In this document: piece by piece, positions 1 to 8,129 of the stretch
Position numbering within the stretch: position 1 is the stretch's first letter
Layout: the number at the start of each line of letters is the position of its first letter
From: Pseudomonas lundensis
Lineage (GTDB): Bacteria; Pseudomonadota; Gammaproteobacteria; Pseudomonadales; Pseudomonadaceae
Assembly: GCF_002269125.1 (NCBI RefSeq)
Contig: NZ_NQKI01000040.1
Location: 1-38,955, forward strand
Direction of reading: 5' to 3'
Length of the DNA: 38,955 bases
Position numbers and translations under genes: made by a program
The notes under the pieces: generated by a model
Told to the model about the DNA's origin: nothing
Databases searched by the model: none
The model's input: the letters and a program-made list of their open reading frames with translations, nothing else

Positions 1-335
1 CAGTGGTTTGCGCAGCCGTCGAGGTACTTCTGCCAGGCCCAGTCGTACTTGAACGGCACGAGCTGGTTAAGGTCGGCACGGCAGTTGATCATCATCTTTT
101 CATCAACGGCGACACGGGCGCTGGCGCCTTCGAGTTCGGCCAGACCTTCAGCCACATCCAGCGTGTTCAGGGCCGACTTGGCGCGGATGATGGCGGGCGT
201 ATCGTCGGCTGTGACCTGACGTGCCTTCATAGCCTCCTGATCGCCAACGCTATTGAGTGCATCCAGCGCGGTGGAAACGGGTTGCACCGCAGGTGTGCCA
301 AGGTCTTCGGTATCAGAACTGTCCCAATTCAACAT
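1..335 (-). CDS. nrdB: Ribonucleoside-diphosphate reductase subunit beta, 5' part (runs off the left edge)
   Basis: NrdB is the small, tyrosyl-radical/di-iron subunit of class Ia ribonucleotide reductase, which with NrdA reduces ribonucleoside diphosphates to deoxy forms in the cytoplasm. Only the first 111 codons are here. The reverse strand opens from an ATG at 335 with MLNWDSSDTED, followed by a variable acidic/alanine-rich stretch and then the conserved segment INCRADLNQLVPFKYDWAWQ and KYLDGCANH, which I recognise from Pseudomonas NrdB. AAAGGAAA lies 6-7 bases before the ATG and supports this start. The radical-site and iron ligands would lie beyond the left edge. The upstream neighbour is a divergent LysR gene, so nrdA is not directly upstream. 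The identity rests on remembered family sequence; I am fairly sure of it. Confidence 0.88.
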   Translation of the reverse strand, partial: MLNWDSSDTEDLGTPAVQPVSTALDALNSVGDQEAMKARQVTADDTPAIIRAKSALNTLDVAEGLAELEGASARVAVDEKMMINCRADLNQLVPFKYDWAWQKYLDGCANH

Positions 336-377
336 AGGGGTTTCCTTTTGGGGAGGCGGATTTCGGCCACGAGCTGT

Positions 378-425
378 GGTTGTCAAATAGTGTGGGTTAA
401 ATGAAAAAAACACATCATGTAGTGT
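378..425 (-). promoter_or_regulatory. Candidate pair of NrdR boxes upstream of nrdB
   Basis: The site at 410-425 (ACACATCATGTAGTGT) is a near-palindrome that fits the NrdR-box pattern ACAC-N8-GTGT. A weaker partner at 378-393 reads, on the nrdB strand, ACACTATTTGACAACC. The two starts are 32 bp apart, about three helical turns, which is the usual spacing of paired NrdR boxes. A TTGACA hexamer (381-386, reverse strand) overlaps the second box, so NrdR binding could occlude the nrdB promoter. The first box is convincing by eye. The second matches well in one half only. Confidence 0.55.
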
Positions 426-555
426 TTCTGTTTGTTTGTTGGCACACCATATAGTCGAAGGCATGAAGGGTCAACCTGAAATCTCCTGGCGGCCTACACG
501 CTGGAATAGGTGAATCTGATAGCCTTTGGCGACTTTCCCCTCGCGCAGGCCCGTC

Positions 556-1470
556 ATGGACTATTTCGCAGCGCTGAGTGCTTTTGTCGAAGCAGCTCAG
601 GCCAATAATTTTTCCCGGGCAGCCGAAAAACTGTCGATCAAAGCCTCGACGGTTTCGCGGTATATCAAGGACCTTGAGCAGGATCTGGGCATTGCCTTGT
701 TCAATCGTTCCACCCGCACCTTGCGCCTGACCGAAGGCGGAGAGACATTCCTGCAACATGCAGTGTGCGTACTCGACGCGCTGGATCACGCCAAACAGGC
801 AACGTCTTCGCTTAACCAGCACCCGCGCGGCCTGTTGAAACTGAATGTTCCCCCCGCATTCGCCCGTCAGCACATTCTGCCGTTACTTGGCGAATTCATG
901 TCGCGACACCCCGAGGTCCGGCTGGAACTGACACTGGACGATCACCACGTAAGCCTGATCAATGCCGGTGTCGATCTGGCCGTGCGTATTGGCGTCTTGC
1001 CCGACTCAAGCCTAAAGGCGCGCAAACTGGCCAGCGAGCGGACATTGGTGTGTGTCAGTGCGGCCTATGCACAGCAACACCCGGCCCCGGCAGTGCCCCA
1101 GGAAGTGAGCGCGGTGTTGATCAATGGCAACCTGCCGGAGGAGGTTTTTTTTGTGCCGGCTTTCGGGCATAACCACGCGGTCGAACGCGTGCCCGTGGCG
1201 GGGCCTTTGCGGATCAATGACCTGGACGCGCAATTGCTCGCGGTGGAGCAAGGGCTCGGCGTGGCGTGTTTGCCGGACTGGCTGGTGGCCCGGAAACTGG
1301 CGTCCGGGGCCTTGGTGCAATGGCTACCGCAGTGGCAAGTGCAAGCCACACACGTGCCTGCATCGCTGTGGCTGGTGTACCCACCCAAGCGCACCGTGTC
1401 TTCCAAGGTGCGCTGTTTCATCGACTTTATGGTCGAGCGGGTGGGCAGTCCGGCGTATTGGCAGCCGTGA
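556..1470 (+). CDS. LysR-family transcriptional regulator
   Basis: This 304-residue protein has the full LysR layout. An N-terminal winged helix-turn-helix (about residues 1-60, with FVEAAQANNFSRAAEKL and the STVSRYIKDLE recognition helix) is followed by a two-lobed effector-binding domain from about residue 90 to the end (PPAFARQHILPLLGEF, GVDLAVRIG, VEQGLGVACLPDWL). It resembles the DmlR/CrgA-like subgroup of Pseudomonas. I chose ATG 556 because LysR proteins normally begin M-(D/E)-x-F about five residues before the first helix; an in-frame ATG at 526 would add ten atypical residues. It diverges from nrdB and converges on the bicupin gene with only 3 bp between stop codons. Its target is not evident; the bicupin gene or its own promoter are possibilities. 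Confidence 0.9.
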   Translation: MDYFAALSAFVEAAQANNFSRAAEKLSIKASTVSRYIKDLEQDLGIALFNRSTRTLRLTEGGETFLQHAVCVLDALDHAKQATSSLNQHPRGLLKLNVPPAFARQHILPLLGEFMSRHPEVRLELTLDDHHVSLINAGVDLAVRIGVLPDSSLKARKLASERTLVCVSAAYAQQHPAPAVPQEVSAVLINGNLPEEVFFVPAFGHNHAVERVPVAGPLRINDLDAQLLAVEQGLGVACLPDWLVARKLASGALVQWLPQWQVQATHVPASLWLVYPPKRTVSSKVRCFIDFMVERVGSPAYWQP

Positions 1471-1473
1471 GGT

Positions 1474-2415
1474 TCAACTGAAGCGGATATCCAGTGCCCG
1501 CAGGTAGGTTTGCAAACCTGCGTCCTGGATCGGAATCAGAAACGCCTCACTGTCCGACTCATTGAAATGCGCATGCCAGTAGCCTGGCGGCGTGACAAAC
1601 GCCAGCCCCGGTGCCCAGTCGACCCGGGTCGGATTGCGGATCTGACCGGTCTCGTCAATGTCCGTGCCTACCAAGGTGTAACACCCTGACGGGCAGTCAA
1701 TGATGAAGTCCAGAGCAATGGATTGGTGGCGGTGGGGTTTCTGTACAGAACCAGCAGGCAAAATCCCGTACATCGCCCACAACACGTGGGTCACTGTGCG
1801 TGTTTGGGGGAAATGCCGGTTGCCCAGCAGGATACTGATACGGCTGCGGTCCTGAGCCCTCGGGTCATCGGCAGCTTCGCGCAGTTTGGCGTTGGCTTTA
1901 TGGGCCGGGTACAGCGTGGCGCTGAATTGCTGTTGGGTGGGGGTAACACCCAGATAGCGCAACAGCGGCTCATCGTGGACGTAGTAAAAACGTGCGTCCT
2001 CGCTGGCATCCAGCTCGACAGCCTCCATTCCCGGGACAGCGATAAAACACCCTTTCTCCCATTCAAACGCCACATCGCCTTGCGCCAACCCACCGCGTCC
2101 GGCGATGACATACAACACCTGCGACGTCGCAGTCGGGGACAAGGTCAGACGTTCACCGGCATTGAGCCGGATGAAACTCGCCAGCAGCCCCGGCCCGGTT
2201 GCGGGCCCTTCACAGCCCAGTGCATCACTCAGGTCTAAAGGGATAAGACGGCTAGGGCCAGCGTCGTACAGCGATGATGGAAAGTTCTGATAAGGAATAC
2301 GCGAAATCAACCCGGCGCTAATCGGATTCGCCGCCTTGCTGTACTCGAAATATTCAGCGTCATGCTCGGCATCCAGCAGATCAACGTGGTGCAGTGAAGC
2401 GTTCAGGCTATTCAT
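1474..2415 (-). CDS. Bicupin protein, gentisate 1,2-dioxygenase-like
   Basis: This 313-residue protein has two cupin barrels. In the C-terminal barrel the metal motifs are clear: PAGSVQKPHRH (His228, His230) and PPGYWHAHFN (His281, His283). The matching position of the N-terminal barrel (about 90-130) reads TLSPTATSQVLYVI and has no His-x-His, so probably only the C-terminal barrel binds iron or another metal. The layout resembles gentisate/1-hydroxy-2-naphthoate dioxygenases, but I cannot assign a substrate and no neighbouring aromatic-degradation genes support one. Start: ATG 2415 has AAGAAGG about 8 bases upstream; an ATG at 2460 would add 15 residues without a ribosome site. It converges with the LysR gene. 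The function is inferred from fold only. Confidence 0.8.
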   Translation of the reverse strand: MNSLNASLHHVDLLDAEHDAEYFEYSKAANPISAGLISRIPYQNFPSSLYDAGPSRLIPLDLSDALGCEGPATGPGLLASFIRLNAGERLTLSPTATSQVLYVIAGRGGLAQGDVAFEWEKGCFIAVPGMEAVELDASEDARFYYVHDEPLLRYLGVTPTQQQFSATLYPAHKANAKLREAADDPRAQDRSRISILLGNRHFPQTRTVTHVLWAMYGILPAGSVQKPHRHQSIALDFIIDCPSGCYTLVGTDIDETGQIRNPTRVDWAPGLAFVTPPGYWHAHFNESDSEAFLIPIQDAGLQTYLRALDIRFS

Positions 2416-2463
2416 GCAAACCCCTTCTTCTTGTAAGTGGCCTAACGGGTACAGGTGCAAGCC

Positions 2464-2492
2464 ACTATACGAAGCGACTGCGCCAGCATTAA
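2464..2492 (-). promoter_or_regulatory. Possible sigma70 promoter for the bicupin gene
   Basis: On the reverse strand TTAATG and TATAGT are separated by exactly 17 bases, about 50 bases upstream of the bicupin start. The -10 element is good and the -35 matches only half of TTGACA, so this is a tentative call. Confidence 0.3.
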
Positions 2493-2806
2493 GGCCTCAA
2501 ACGGAACAGCTGTTGTGCCGGGAAGGGGCGCAAACGTTGTCTTGCGCGGCGATATACAGATTTCAAATTTCAGAAAATACCTTCCAAACATCCGAGATGC
2601 CTCTAATACAGTGCTCATCCCAGCGCTTGGTTATCGTGGCGGATCGATAGCTCCAGGTCGATGTTCAAGCCTGATGCTTTCAGCAATTGTTTGAATTTCA
2701 AGGCAGTCACCGGCTATTGAGTGAGGCGATCTGATGTCCCACGGAACTCCTGCCGTCCCGCACCAGTCAGCACTCAAAGCCCACTCACAAACAGGTGCTG
2801 ACACTC
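2493..2806. other. Divergent intergenic stretch without a gene
   Basis: This is most of the 391-bp gap between the divergent bicupin and SDR genes. I see no convincing coding region or RNA gene. AT-rich patches with TTTCAAATTT-like runs at about 2560-2585 and TTTGAATTTCAA at about 2692-2703 may hold operator sequences. ACAGGTG at 2791-2797 is the likely ribosome site of the SDR gene. Confidence 0.4.
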
Positions 2807-3607
2807 ATGCAAATTTCTCTCACGCAACAGGTGGCGCTGGTCACGGGCGGCAGTTCCGGGATTGGCGCGGCCAGTGCCCGGGCGCTGGCGGCAGCCGGTG
2901 CCGCGGTGGTGGTGCATTACAACGCGCAGGCGCAACCCGCACAGGCGCTGGCGGCCGAGATCAATGCGGGCGGAGGCAGGGCGATTGCCCTTGGCGGGGA
3001 TGTGTCGAAAGAGGCGGATGTCGAGCGTTTGTTCGAGCAGACACTGGAGACGTTCGGGTATCTGGACATTCTGTTGGCCAATTCCGGCATTCAGCAGGAT
3101 GCCCCGGCAGCCGAGATGACTCTGGAGCAATGGAACGCCGTCATCGGTGTCAACCTGACCGGGCAGTTTCTGTGCGCACGGTCAGCGCTGCGCATCTTCA
3201 ACCGTCAGGGCATTCGTGAAGGGGTGTCGCGGGCGGCGGGCAAGATTATTCACATGAGTTCGGTGCATCAGGTGATTCCGTGGGCCGGGCATGTGAATTA
3301 CGCGACCTCCAAAGGCGGGCTGGACATGTTGATGCGCAGCCTGGCGCAAGAAGTCAGCCATCAGAAAATCCGTATCAATAGTATTGCGCCGGGTGCGATC
3401 CGCACGGCCATCAACAGTGATGTCACCGAAGGTGAAGCGGAACAGGCCCTTCTGACGTTGATCCCGTACGGTCGCGTGGGCGAGGCCGAAGATGTGGCCA
3501 ACGCCGTGGTATGGCTGGCCAGCGATGTGTCCGACTACGTGGTGGGCAGCACGTTGTTTATTGATGGCGGCATGAGCCTTTATCCGGAGTTCCGCGGCAA
3601 TGGTTAA
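2807..3607 (+). CDS. Short-chain dehydrogenase/reductase, glucose 1-dehydrogenase-like
   Basis: This 266-residue classical SDR is an NAD(P)-dependent cytoplasmic oxidoreductase. The cofactor loop TGGSSGIG is at 13-20, the structural motif NSG (variant of NAG) at 92-94, and the catalytic Ser152, Tyr165 and Lys169 form the usual S-Y-x3-K triad. The C-terminus FIDGGMSLYPEF is typical of bacterial glucose 1-dehydrogenase-like SDRs. Start: ATG 2807 has ACAGGTG about ten bases upstream; a GTG at 2795 would add four residues. Its stop overlaps the GH15 gene start by 8 bp, so the pair is probably translated together, which fits a sugar or polyol substrate. The exact substrate cannot be read from sequence. 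Confidence 0.88.
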   Translation: MQISLTQQVALVTGGSSGIGAASARALAAAGAAVVVHYNAQAQPAQALAAEINAGGGRAIALGGDVSKEADVERLFEQTLETFGYLDILLANSGIQQDAPAAEMTLEQWNAVIGVNLTGQFLCARSALRIFNRQGIREGVSRAAGKIIHMSSVHQVIPWAGHVNYATSKGGLDMLMRSLAQEVSHQKIRINSIAPGAIRTAINSDVTEGEAEQALLTLIPYGRVGEAEDVANAVVWLASDVSDYVVGSTLFIDGGMSLYPEFRGNG

Positions 3608-5426
3608 ACCCGATACCGAAACTCAACGTCACATCGAAGCTCATGGCATCATCGGCGACATGCGCACCGCAGCGTTGGTGAATGACACAGGCAGTGTGGA
3701 TTTTTTCTGCTGGCCGGAGTTCGACAGTCCTTCAATCTTCTGCGCGTTGCTCGACAGCCCCGAGGCCGGCATCTTTCAGTTGGCACCGCACATGCCGGAC
3801 GCCCGGCGTGAACAAATCTACCTGCCTGACACCAATGTTCTGCAAACCCGCTGGCTGAGCGCGCAAGCGGTGGTGGAAGTCACGGATCTATTACCCGTCA
3901 GTGATTCTGCTGAGGCGTTGCCGGTCCTGATGCGTCGAGTGCGGGTGGTCAGTGGCCGGGCGGCCTTTACCGCGCGCTGCGCGGTGCGTCATGACTACGC
4001 CCGGGCCGACACGCAAGCCCGGGCGCAAGGCGCGGATGTGTATTTTGAGGCGTCTGGCCAACCGTCGTTGCGTCTGGTTGCCAGCCAGCCTTTGACCGTT
4101 GAGCATCAGGCGGCGTGCAGTACGTTCATGCTGGAGCAGGGGCAGACTGCGGAGTTTATCCTCGGCGCAGCTCAAGACCCGCGCGTCCGTCTGGGCAGCA
4201 GCGAGCTGGCGCTGCAGCACACGGTGCAGTTTTGGCGGCAGTGGCTTGCGCAATCGACTTACCGCGGACGTTGGCGCGAAATGATCAATCGCTCGGCATT
4301 GGCGCTCAAACTCCTGACCTCGCGCAAAGAGGGGGCAATTATTGCGGCCGCCACCTTTGGCCTGCCCGAAACCCGCGGCGGTGAACGCAATTGGGACTAC
4401 CGCTACACGTGGATTCGCGACGCTTCCTTCACGGTTTACGCTTTTGTCCGACTCGGTTTTGTCGAAGAGGCCAACAGTTTCATGCGTTGGTTGCGCAGTC
4501 GTGTTGGCGATTGCTGCGATCAGCCGCTCAAACTCAACATCATGTATGGCATCGACGGTCGCCGTGAACTGCCGGAACGTGAGCTGGCTCACCTGGCCGG
4601 CCACGGCGGCGCCACCCCCGTGCGCGTGGGTAATGGCGCGGTGGATCAAGTGCAGTTGGACATCTATGGCGAGCTGCTGGATGCGGTGTATTTGACCAAC
4701 AAATACGGCGAGGCCATCAGCCATGAAGGCTGGCAGCACGTGACTCGCCTTGTTGATGAGGTGTGTGAGGTTTGGGATCAAAAAGATGTGGGCATTTGGG
4801 AAATGCGCGGCGAGAAGCATCACTTCCTGCATTCGCGGCTGATGTGCTGGGTGGCGCTGGACCGTGCCATCCGCCTGGCGTCAAAGCGTTCGCTGCCTGC
4901 CCCCTTTGAGCGTTGGAACGCTGCGCGTCAGGCCATTCACGCGGATATCTGGGACAACTTCTGGAACGCAGAACGCGGGCATTTCGTGCAATACAAAGGC
5001 GGCACGGCGCTCGACGGTTCCATGTTGTTGATGCCGCTGGTACGTTTTGTCGGCGCCACAGATCCGCGCTGGTTGGCGACCTTGCAGGCGATTGAACGCA
5101 CGTTGGTGCGCGATGGCATGGTGTACCGCTACCTGAATGAGGAAGAGGGCATGGACGGCCTTGAAGGCACCGAAGGGGCGTTTGCGGCCTGTTCGTTCTG
5201 GTACGTGGAATGTCTGGCGCGAGCCGGACAGGTAGAAAAGGCGCACCTGGAGTTCGAACAGCTGCTGCGTTACGCCAACCCCTTGGGCTTGTATGCCGAA
5301 GAGTTCGATTGCCATGCCAGGCATCTGGGCAACACGCCCCAGGCGCTGACCCATCTGGCGTTGATCAGCGCCGCCAGCTTTCTGGACCGCAAACTGGACC
5401 ATCAGAAAACCCAGTGGCAACCCTGA
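3600..5426 (+). CDS. Glycoside hydrolase family 15 protein (glucoamylase/trehalase-like)
   Basis: This 608-residue protein has the two-part layout of bacterial GH15 enzymes. An N-terminal beta-sandwich domain (about 1-220; IEAHGIIGDMRTAALVNDTGSVDFFCWPEFDSP region) is followed by an (alpha/alpha)6 catalytic barrel. The barrel carries ETRGGERNWDYRYTWIRDASF, family-typical near the first catalytic acid, and EEGMDGLEGTEGAFAACSFW near the C-terminal catalytic region. Such proteins hydrolyse terminal alpha-glucosidic bonds; some bacterial members act on trehalose. There is no signal peptide, so it should be cytoplasmic. The ATG lies inside the last codons of the SDR gene, implying coupling. A strong terminator follows directly. 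The family is secure, the substrate open. Confidence 0.9.
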   Translation: MVKPDTETQRHIEAHGIIGDMRTAALVNDTGSVDFFCWPEFDSPSIFCALLDSPEAGIFQLAPHMPDARREQIYLPDTNVLQTRWLSAQAVVEVTDLLPVSDSAEALPVLMRRVRVVSGRAAFTARCAVRHDYARADTQARAQGADVYFEASGQPSLRLVASQPLTVEHQAACSTFMLEQGQTAEFILGAAQDPRVRLGSSELALQHTVQFWRQWLAQSTYRGRWREMINRSALALKLLTSRKEGAIIAAATFGLPETRGGERNWDYRYTWIRDASFTVYAFVRLGFVEEANSFMRWLRSRVGDCCDQPLKLNIMYGIDGRRELPERELAHLAGHGGATPVRVGNGAVDQVQLDIYGELLDAVYLTNKYGEAISHEGWQHVTRLVDEVCEVWDQKDVGIWEMRGEKHHFLHSRLMCWVALDRAIRLASKRSLPAPFERWNAARQAIHADIWDNFWNAERGHFVQYKGGTALDGSMLLMPLVRFVGATDPRWLATLQAIERTLVRDGMVYRYLNEEEGMDGLEGTEGAFAACSFWYVECLARAGQVEKAHLEFEQLLRYANPLGLYAEEFDCHARHLGNTPQALTHLALISAASFLDRKLDHQKTQWQP

Positions 5427-5430
5427 ATGC

Positions 5431-5464
5431 AAAAGCCCCGACGCAGGTGTGTCGGGGCTTTTTG
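5431..5464. terminator. Bidirectional rho-independent terminator
   Basis: AAAAGCCCCGAC (5431-5442) and GTCGGGGCTTTT (5451-5462) form a perfect 12-bp stem with an 8-base loop. A-rich and T-rich flanks let it end both the GH15 transcript and the convergent receptor transcript. Confidence 0.93.
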
Positions 5465-5481
5465 GGTGCTGCCGGTAACGC

Positions 5482-7959
5482 TTAGAACGTGTACTTGGTG
5501 GTCAGCATCAGGCTGCGCGGCTCACCGTAATAGGTGGTGTTGAAGTTGCCCAGACCGGTGAGGTACTTCTTGTCGAACACGTTGTTGGCGTTGAGGTTGA
5601 ACGTCAGGTGCTCGTTGTACTCGTAACGGGTCATCAGGTTGACCAGGGCGTAGCTGTGCTGCTCGATGATATCGTAGTCGCCTTTGGCATCGTTATAGAT
5701 CTTGCCGTAGAACGGGCTTTGCCAGTTCACGCCGCCCCCGACGGTGACTTTGTTCAACAGGCCCGGCAGGCGGTAGGTGGTGAACAGCTTGGCCACGTTT
5801 TCGGGTTTGGTGGTTTCCAGCGGATAGCCGTACACACGTTCGCCGTCGTCCGAGCGGGTCTGGGCGTAGGTGTAACCGGCGCTGATGTTCCAGTCCGGCA
5901 TGATTTCACCGCTCAGTTCGAACTCCACCCCTTTGGTGGTCGCACCGTCGAGCGATTCAAAAATGCCTTCGTTGGTATTAGGGTTGGTGCCAATCTGGAT
6001 CGGCAGTTTCTTCTGCTCGGTACGGAACGCGGCAATGCTGGCGTTCAGCCGGCCATCGAAATATTCGCTTTTGAGGCCGATTTCGTAGCTGTTGCCCTCA
6101 GTCGGCGCCAAGGTGGTGCCCGAAGCGCTTCTATTGGTGACCGGTTTGTAAATCGAGGTGTAGCTGGCGTAGACCGAATAGGTGTCGTTGATGTCATACA
6201 CGGCACCGGCGTAAGGCGTCACACGGCCATGCTGCTTGGACGTGGTTTTGTTGTCCTCAAAGGTGGGCGGTGCTTGTACGTAATATTTGTAGGTGCTGTT
6301 GTACTGGAAATCGCTGACACGGCTGCCAAGGATCAACGACAGGTCGTCAGTCGGTTTAAAACGTGCGGCGATGTAAGCGCTGTTCTGGTTTTGGTTGGTC
6401 TCGTACTTGCCGTTTTTCGGGAAGTCCGGCTTCGGGTATTTGCCCTTCCAGTCGAAAATACTGCCCGGGACATTTTCGATCAGGCTGCCGTCAAAGGTCG
6501 CGCCGGTTTGGCGTGACTCTTGGGAGGTATAGCCCACGACCAGCTCATGCTCGCGCCCGAACAGGCTGAACGGCCCGGTGGCGTTGAGATCGAAGGTGTT
6601 CTGGACGCGATGACCCTCCCACTTGCCCCAATAGAAGAACATGCCTTCGCCCGTGACCGGATTGGGCATGCCGCCACTGGCCGAGCCCAACTGGGTGTCG
6701 TGATCGTTAACCTGCTGGTTCAAGGTGCCTTTGATTTTCCAGTCATTGGCGAACCGGTGTTCCAGCGATGCGAACGTGGTGCGCGCCTGCACGTCGCGAC
6801 GGCTCCAGTCGGTGGCCGGGTTGAACGAGCGGCTGAAATCGGTCTTGGTGTAGTTGGAGAAGTAGTACGGATTACCCGTCCAGGATGAGCCGCGCGGCTT
6901 GATGTTCTGGTAGTCCATGCCAAAGGTAAACAGCGTGTCCGGCGTGATATCGGCTTCAAGGATGCCGTAGAACACCTGATTCTTTTTTGAGTAATGGTCA
7001 ATGTAGGAATCAGCGTCCTGCAACGCGGTGACGAAGCGCCCGCGCACGCTGCCGTCTTCGTTCAACGGTCCGGACACATCGGCTTCAGTGCGGTAGGTGT
7101 CCCACGATCCCGCGCTGCCGGTGATCGAAGCCTTAAATTCACGGGTCGGTTTCTTACGGATCAGGTTCACGGTGGCTGAAGGCTCGCCCGAGCCCGACAA
7201 CAGGCCGGTTGCGCCTTTGACGATGTCGACGCGGTCATACAAGGCCATGTCGACTTTGGTGGCGCCCTCGTCGAAAACGCCGTCGTACATCGAGTTAACA
7301 CCGTCGTACTGGAAGTTGGTGATGGCGTAACCGCGGGCCGAATACTCCATGCGGTCGCTGTCATACGCCTGGGTCGAAATGCCCGGCGCGTTGCGCAGCA
7401 CATCGCCAATGCTTTGTGCGCCCTGGTCATCCATGTTCTGGCGGGTGACGACCGTCACGGTCTGTGGCGTTTCCCGAATCGAAAGCGGCAGTTTGGTCGA
7501 ACTGCTGGTGGCGCCCGTTGTGTAGGAACCTGTGCCTTCGGTGGTCAGGGAATTGCCGATTCCTTGACCGGAGATGGTAGTAGCCCCCAGCTCCAGCCCT
7601 TTGCCTTGTGGTGTGCTGAGGATAACGGTATCACCGTTGAGCTGGTAGGACATGCCGCTGCCTTGTAGCAGGGTTTCCAGGGCTTTGACCGGTTCCAGTG
7701 AGCCGGACACGGCATGCGATTTGATCCCTTGAACCTGATCGGCGCTGTACAGGATCTGCAGGTTGGCCTGCTTGCCCAGTTCGTTCAGCGCGTTGGCCAG
7801 CGATTGTGCCGGGATGTTCAAGGCCACCGGGGCCGCTTGAGCAAGGGATGAACCCAGCAGCACCGAGGCTACCAACGCACTGGACAACAGCGTGCGGCGA
7901 ACGGTCTGGCGCTGGGTAGCGATCGAAAGCGGGGTCCGTCTCAAGTTTGGTCGTTGCAT
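5482..7959 (-). CDS. fpvA: TonB-dependent ferric-siderophore receptor with signalling domain (FpvA-like)
   Basis: This 825-residue outer-membrane receptor imports a ferric siderophore using TonB energy. A signal peptide ends at about AQA42. A secretin/TonB short N-terminal (STN) signalling domain spans about 45-117 (PAQSLANALNELGKQANLQI). The plug starts near residue 155 (LPLSIRETPQTVTVVTRQNM, with RGYAITNFQYDGV), and the rest is a 22-strand barrel ending in aromatic YTF. An STN domain normally talks to an anti-sigma/ECF sigma pair, but none is beside it. Position next to pvdE-pvdO-pvdM mirrors the P. aeruginosa pyoverdine locus, so ferripyoverdine is the likeliest ligand; another ferric siderophore cannot be excluded. 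A Fur-box-like site lies 37-55 bp upstream. I see no TAAAT-N16-CGT site before it. Confidence 0.88.
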   Translation of the reverse strand: MQRPNLRRTPLSIATQRQTVRRTLLSSALVASVLLGSSLAQAAPVALNIPAQSLANALNELGKQANLQILYSADQVQGIKSHAVSGSLEPVKALETLLQGSGMSYQLNGDTVILSTPQGKGLELGATTISGQGIGNSLTTEGTGSYTTGATSSSTKLPLSIRETPQTVTVVTRQNMDDQGAQSIGDVLRNAPGISTQAYDSDRMEYSARGYAITNFQYDGVNSMYDGVFDEGATKVDMALYDRVDIVKGATGLLSGSGEPSATVNLIRKKPTREFKASITGSAGSWDTYRTEADVSGPLNEDGSVRGRFVTALQDADSYIDHYSKKNQVFYGILEADITPDTLFTFGMDYQNIKPRGSSWTGNPYYFSNYTKTDFSRSFNPATDWSRRDVQARTTFASLEHRFANDWKIKGTLNQQVNDHDTQLGSASGGMPNPVTGEGMFFYWGKWEGHRVQNTFDLNATGPFSLFGREHELVVGYTSQESRQTGATFDGSLIENVPGSIFDWKGKYPKPDFPKNGKYETNQNQNSAYIAARFKPTDDLSLILGSRVSDFQYNSTYKYYVQAPPTFEDNKTTSKQHGRVTPYAGAVYDINDTYSVYASYTSIYKPVTNRSASGTTLAPTEGNSYEIGLKSEYFDGRLNASIAAFRTEQKKLPIQIGTNPNTNEGIFESLDGATTKGVEFELSGEIMPDWNISAGYTYAQTRSDDGERVYGYPLETTKPENVAKLFTTYRLPGLLNKVTVGGGVNWQSPFYGKIYNDAKGDYDIIEQHSYALVNLMTRYEYNEHLTFNLNANNVFDKKYLTGLGNFNTTYYGEPRSLMLTTKYTF

Positions 7960-7995
7960 TACGTGCCGAAGCTCCGAAGGAGGGGGTAATTTTCT

Positions 7996-8014
7996 GTTAA
8001 TGGGAATAGTTATT
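7996..8014 (-). promoter_or_regulatory. Candidate Fur box upstream of the receptor gene
   Basis: The reverse strand reads AATAACTATTCCCATTAAC, which matches the 19-bp Fur consensus at 12 positions and keeps the inverted-repeat form. It sits 37-55 bp before the receptor ATG, a sensible place for iron repression. The match is moderate. Confidence 0.45.
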
Positions 8015-8129
8015 AGACGCAGCTCGATTGATAAACCGGAAAGAAGTGCCTGAAAAAAGGTCGATTAATTTTTGGCAGGCACCAACCCCAGTCGGTAGCG
8101 GCACGTAAAGGCTTGTGGGGCAGGGGGCT

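Noticed and set aside
3..404. Forward open frame of 133 codons at the left edge
   Set aside because: It lies antisense to nrdB, whose reverse-strand translation matches a conserved family and has a ribosome site.
2691..2720. Promoter for the SDR-GH15 pair (TTGAAT-N17-CTATTG)
   Set aside because: The -10 match is poor, so it was not listed as a feature.
5608..6516. Forward open frame of 302 codons opposite the receptor gene
   Set aside because: It is the mirror of a GC-rich gene with a clear outer-membrane receptor product; the translation resembles no family.
7960..8129. PvdS box before the fpvA-like gene
   Set aside because: No TAAAT-N16-CGT pattern was found on the reverse strand here; only a Fur-box-like site is seen.
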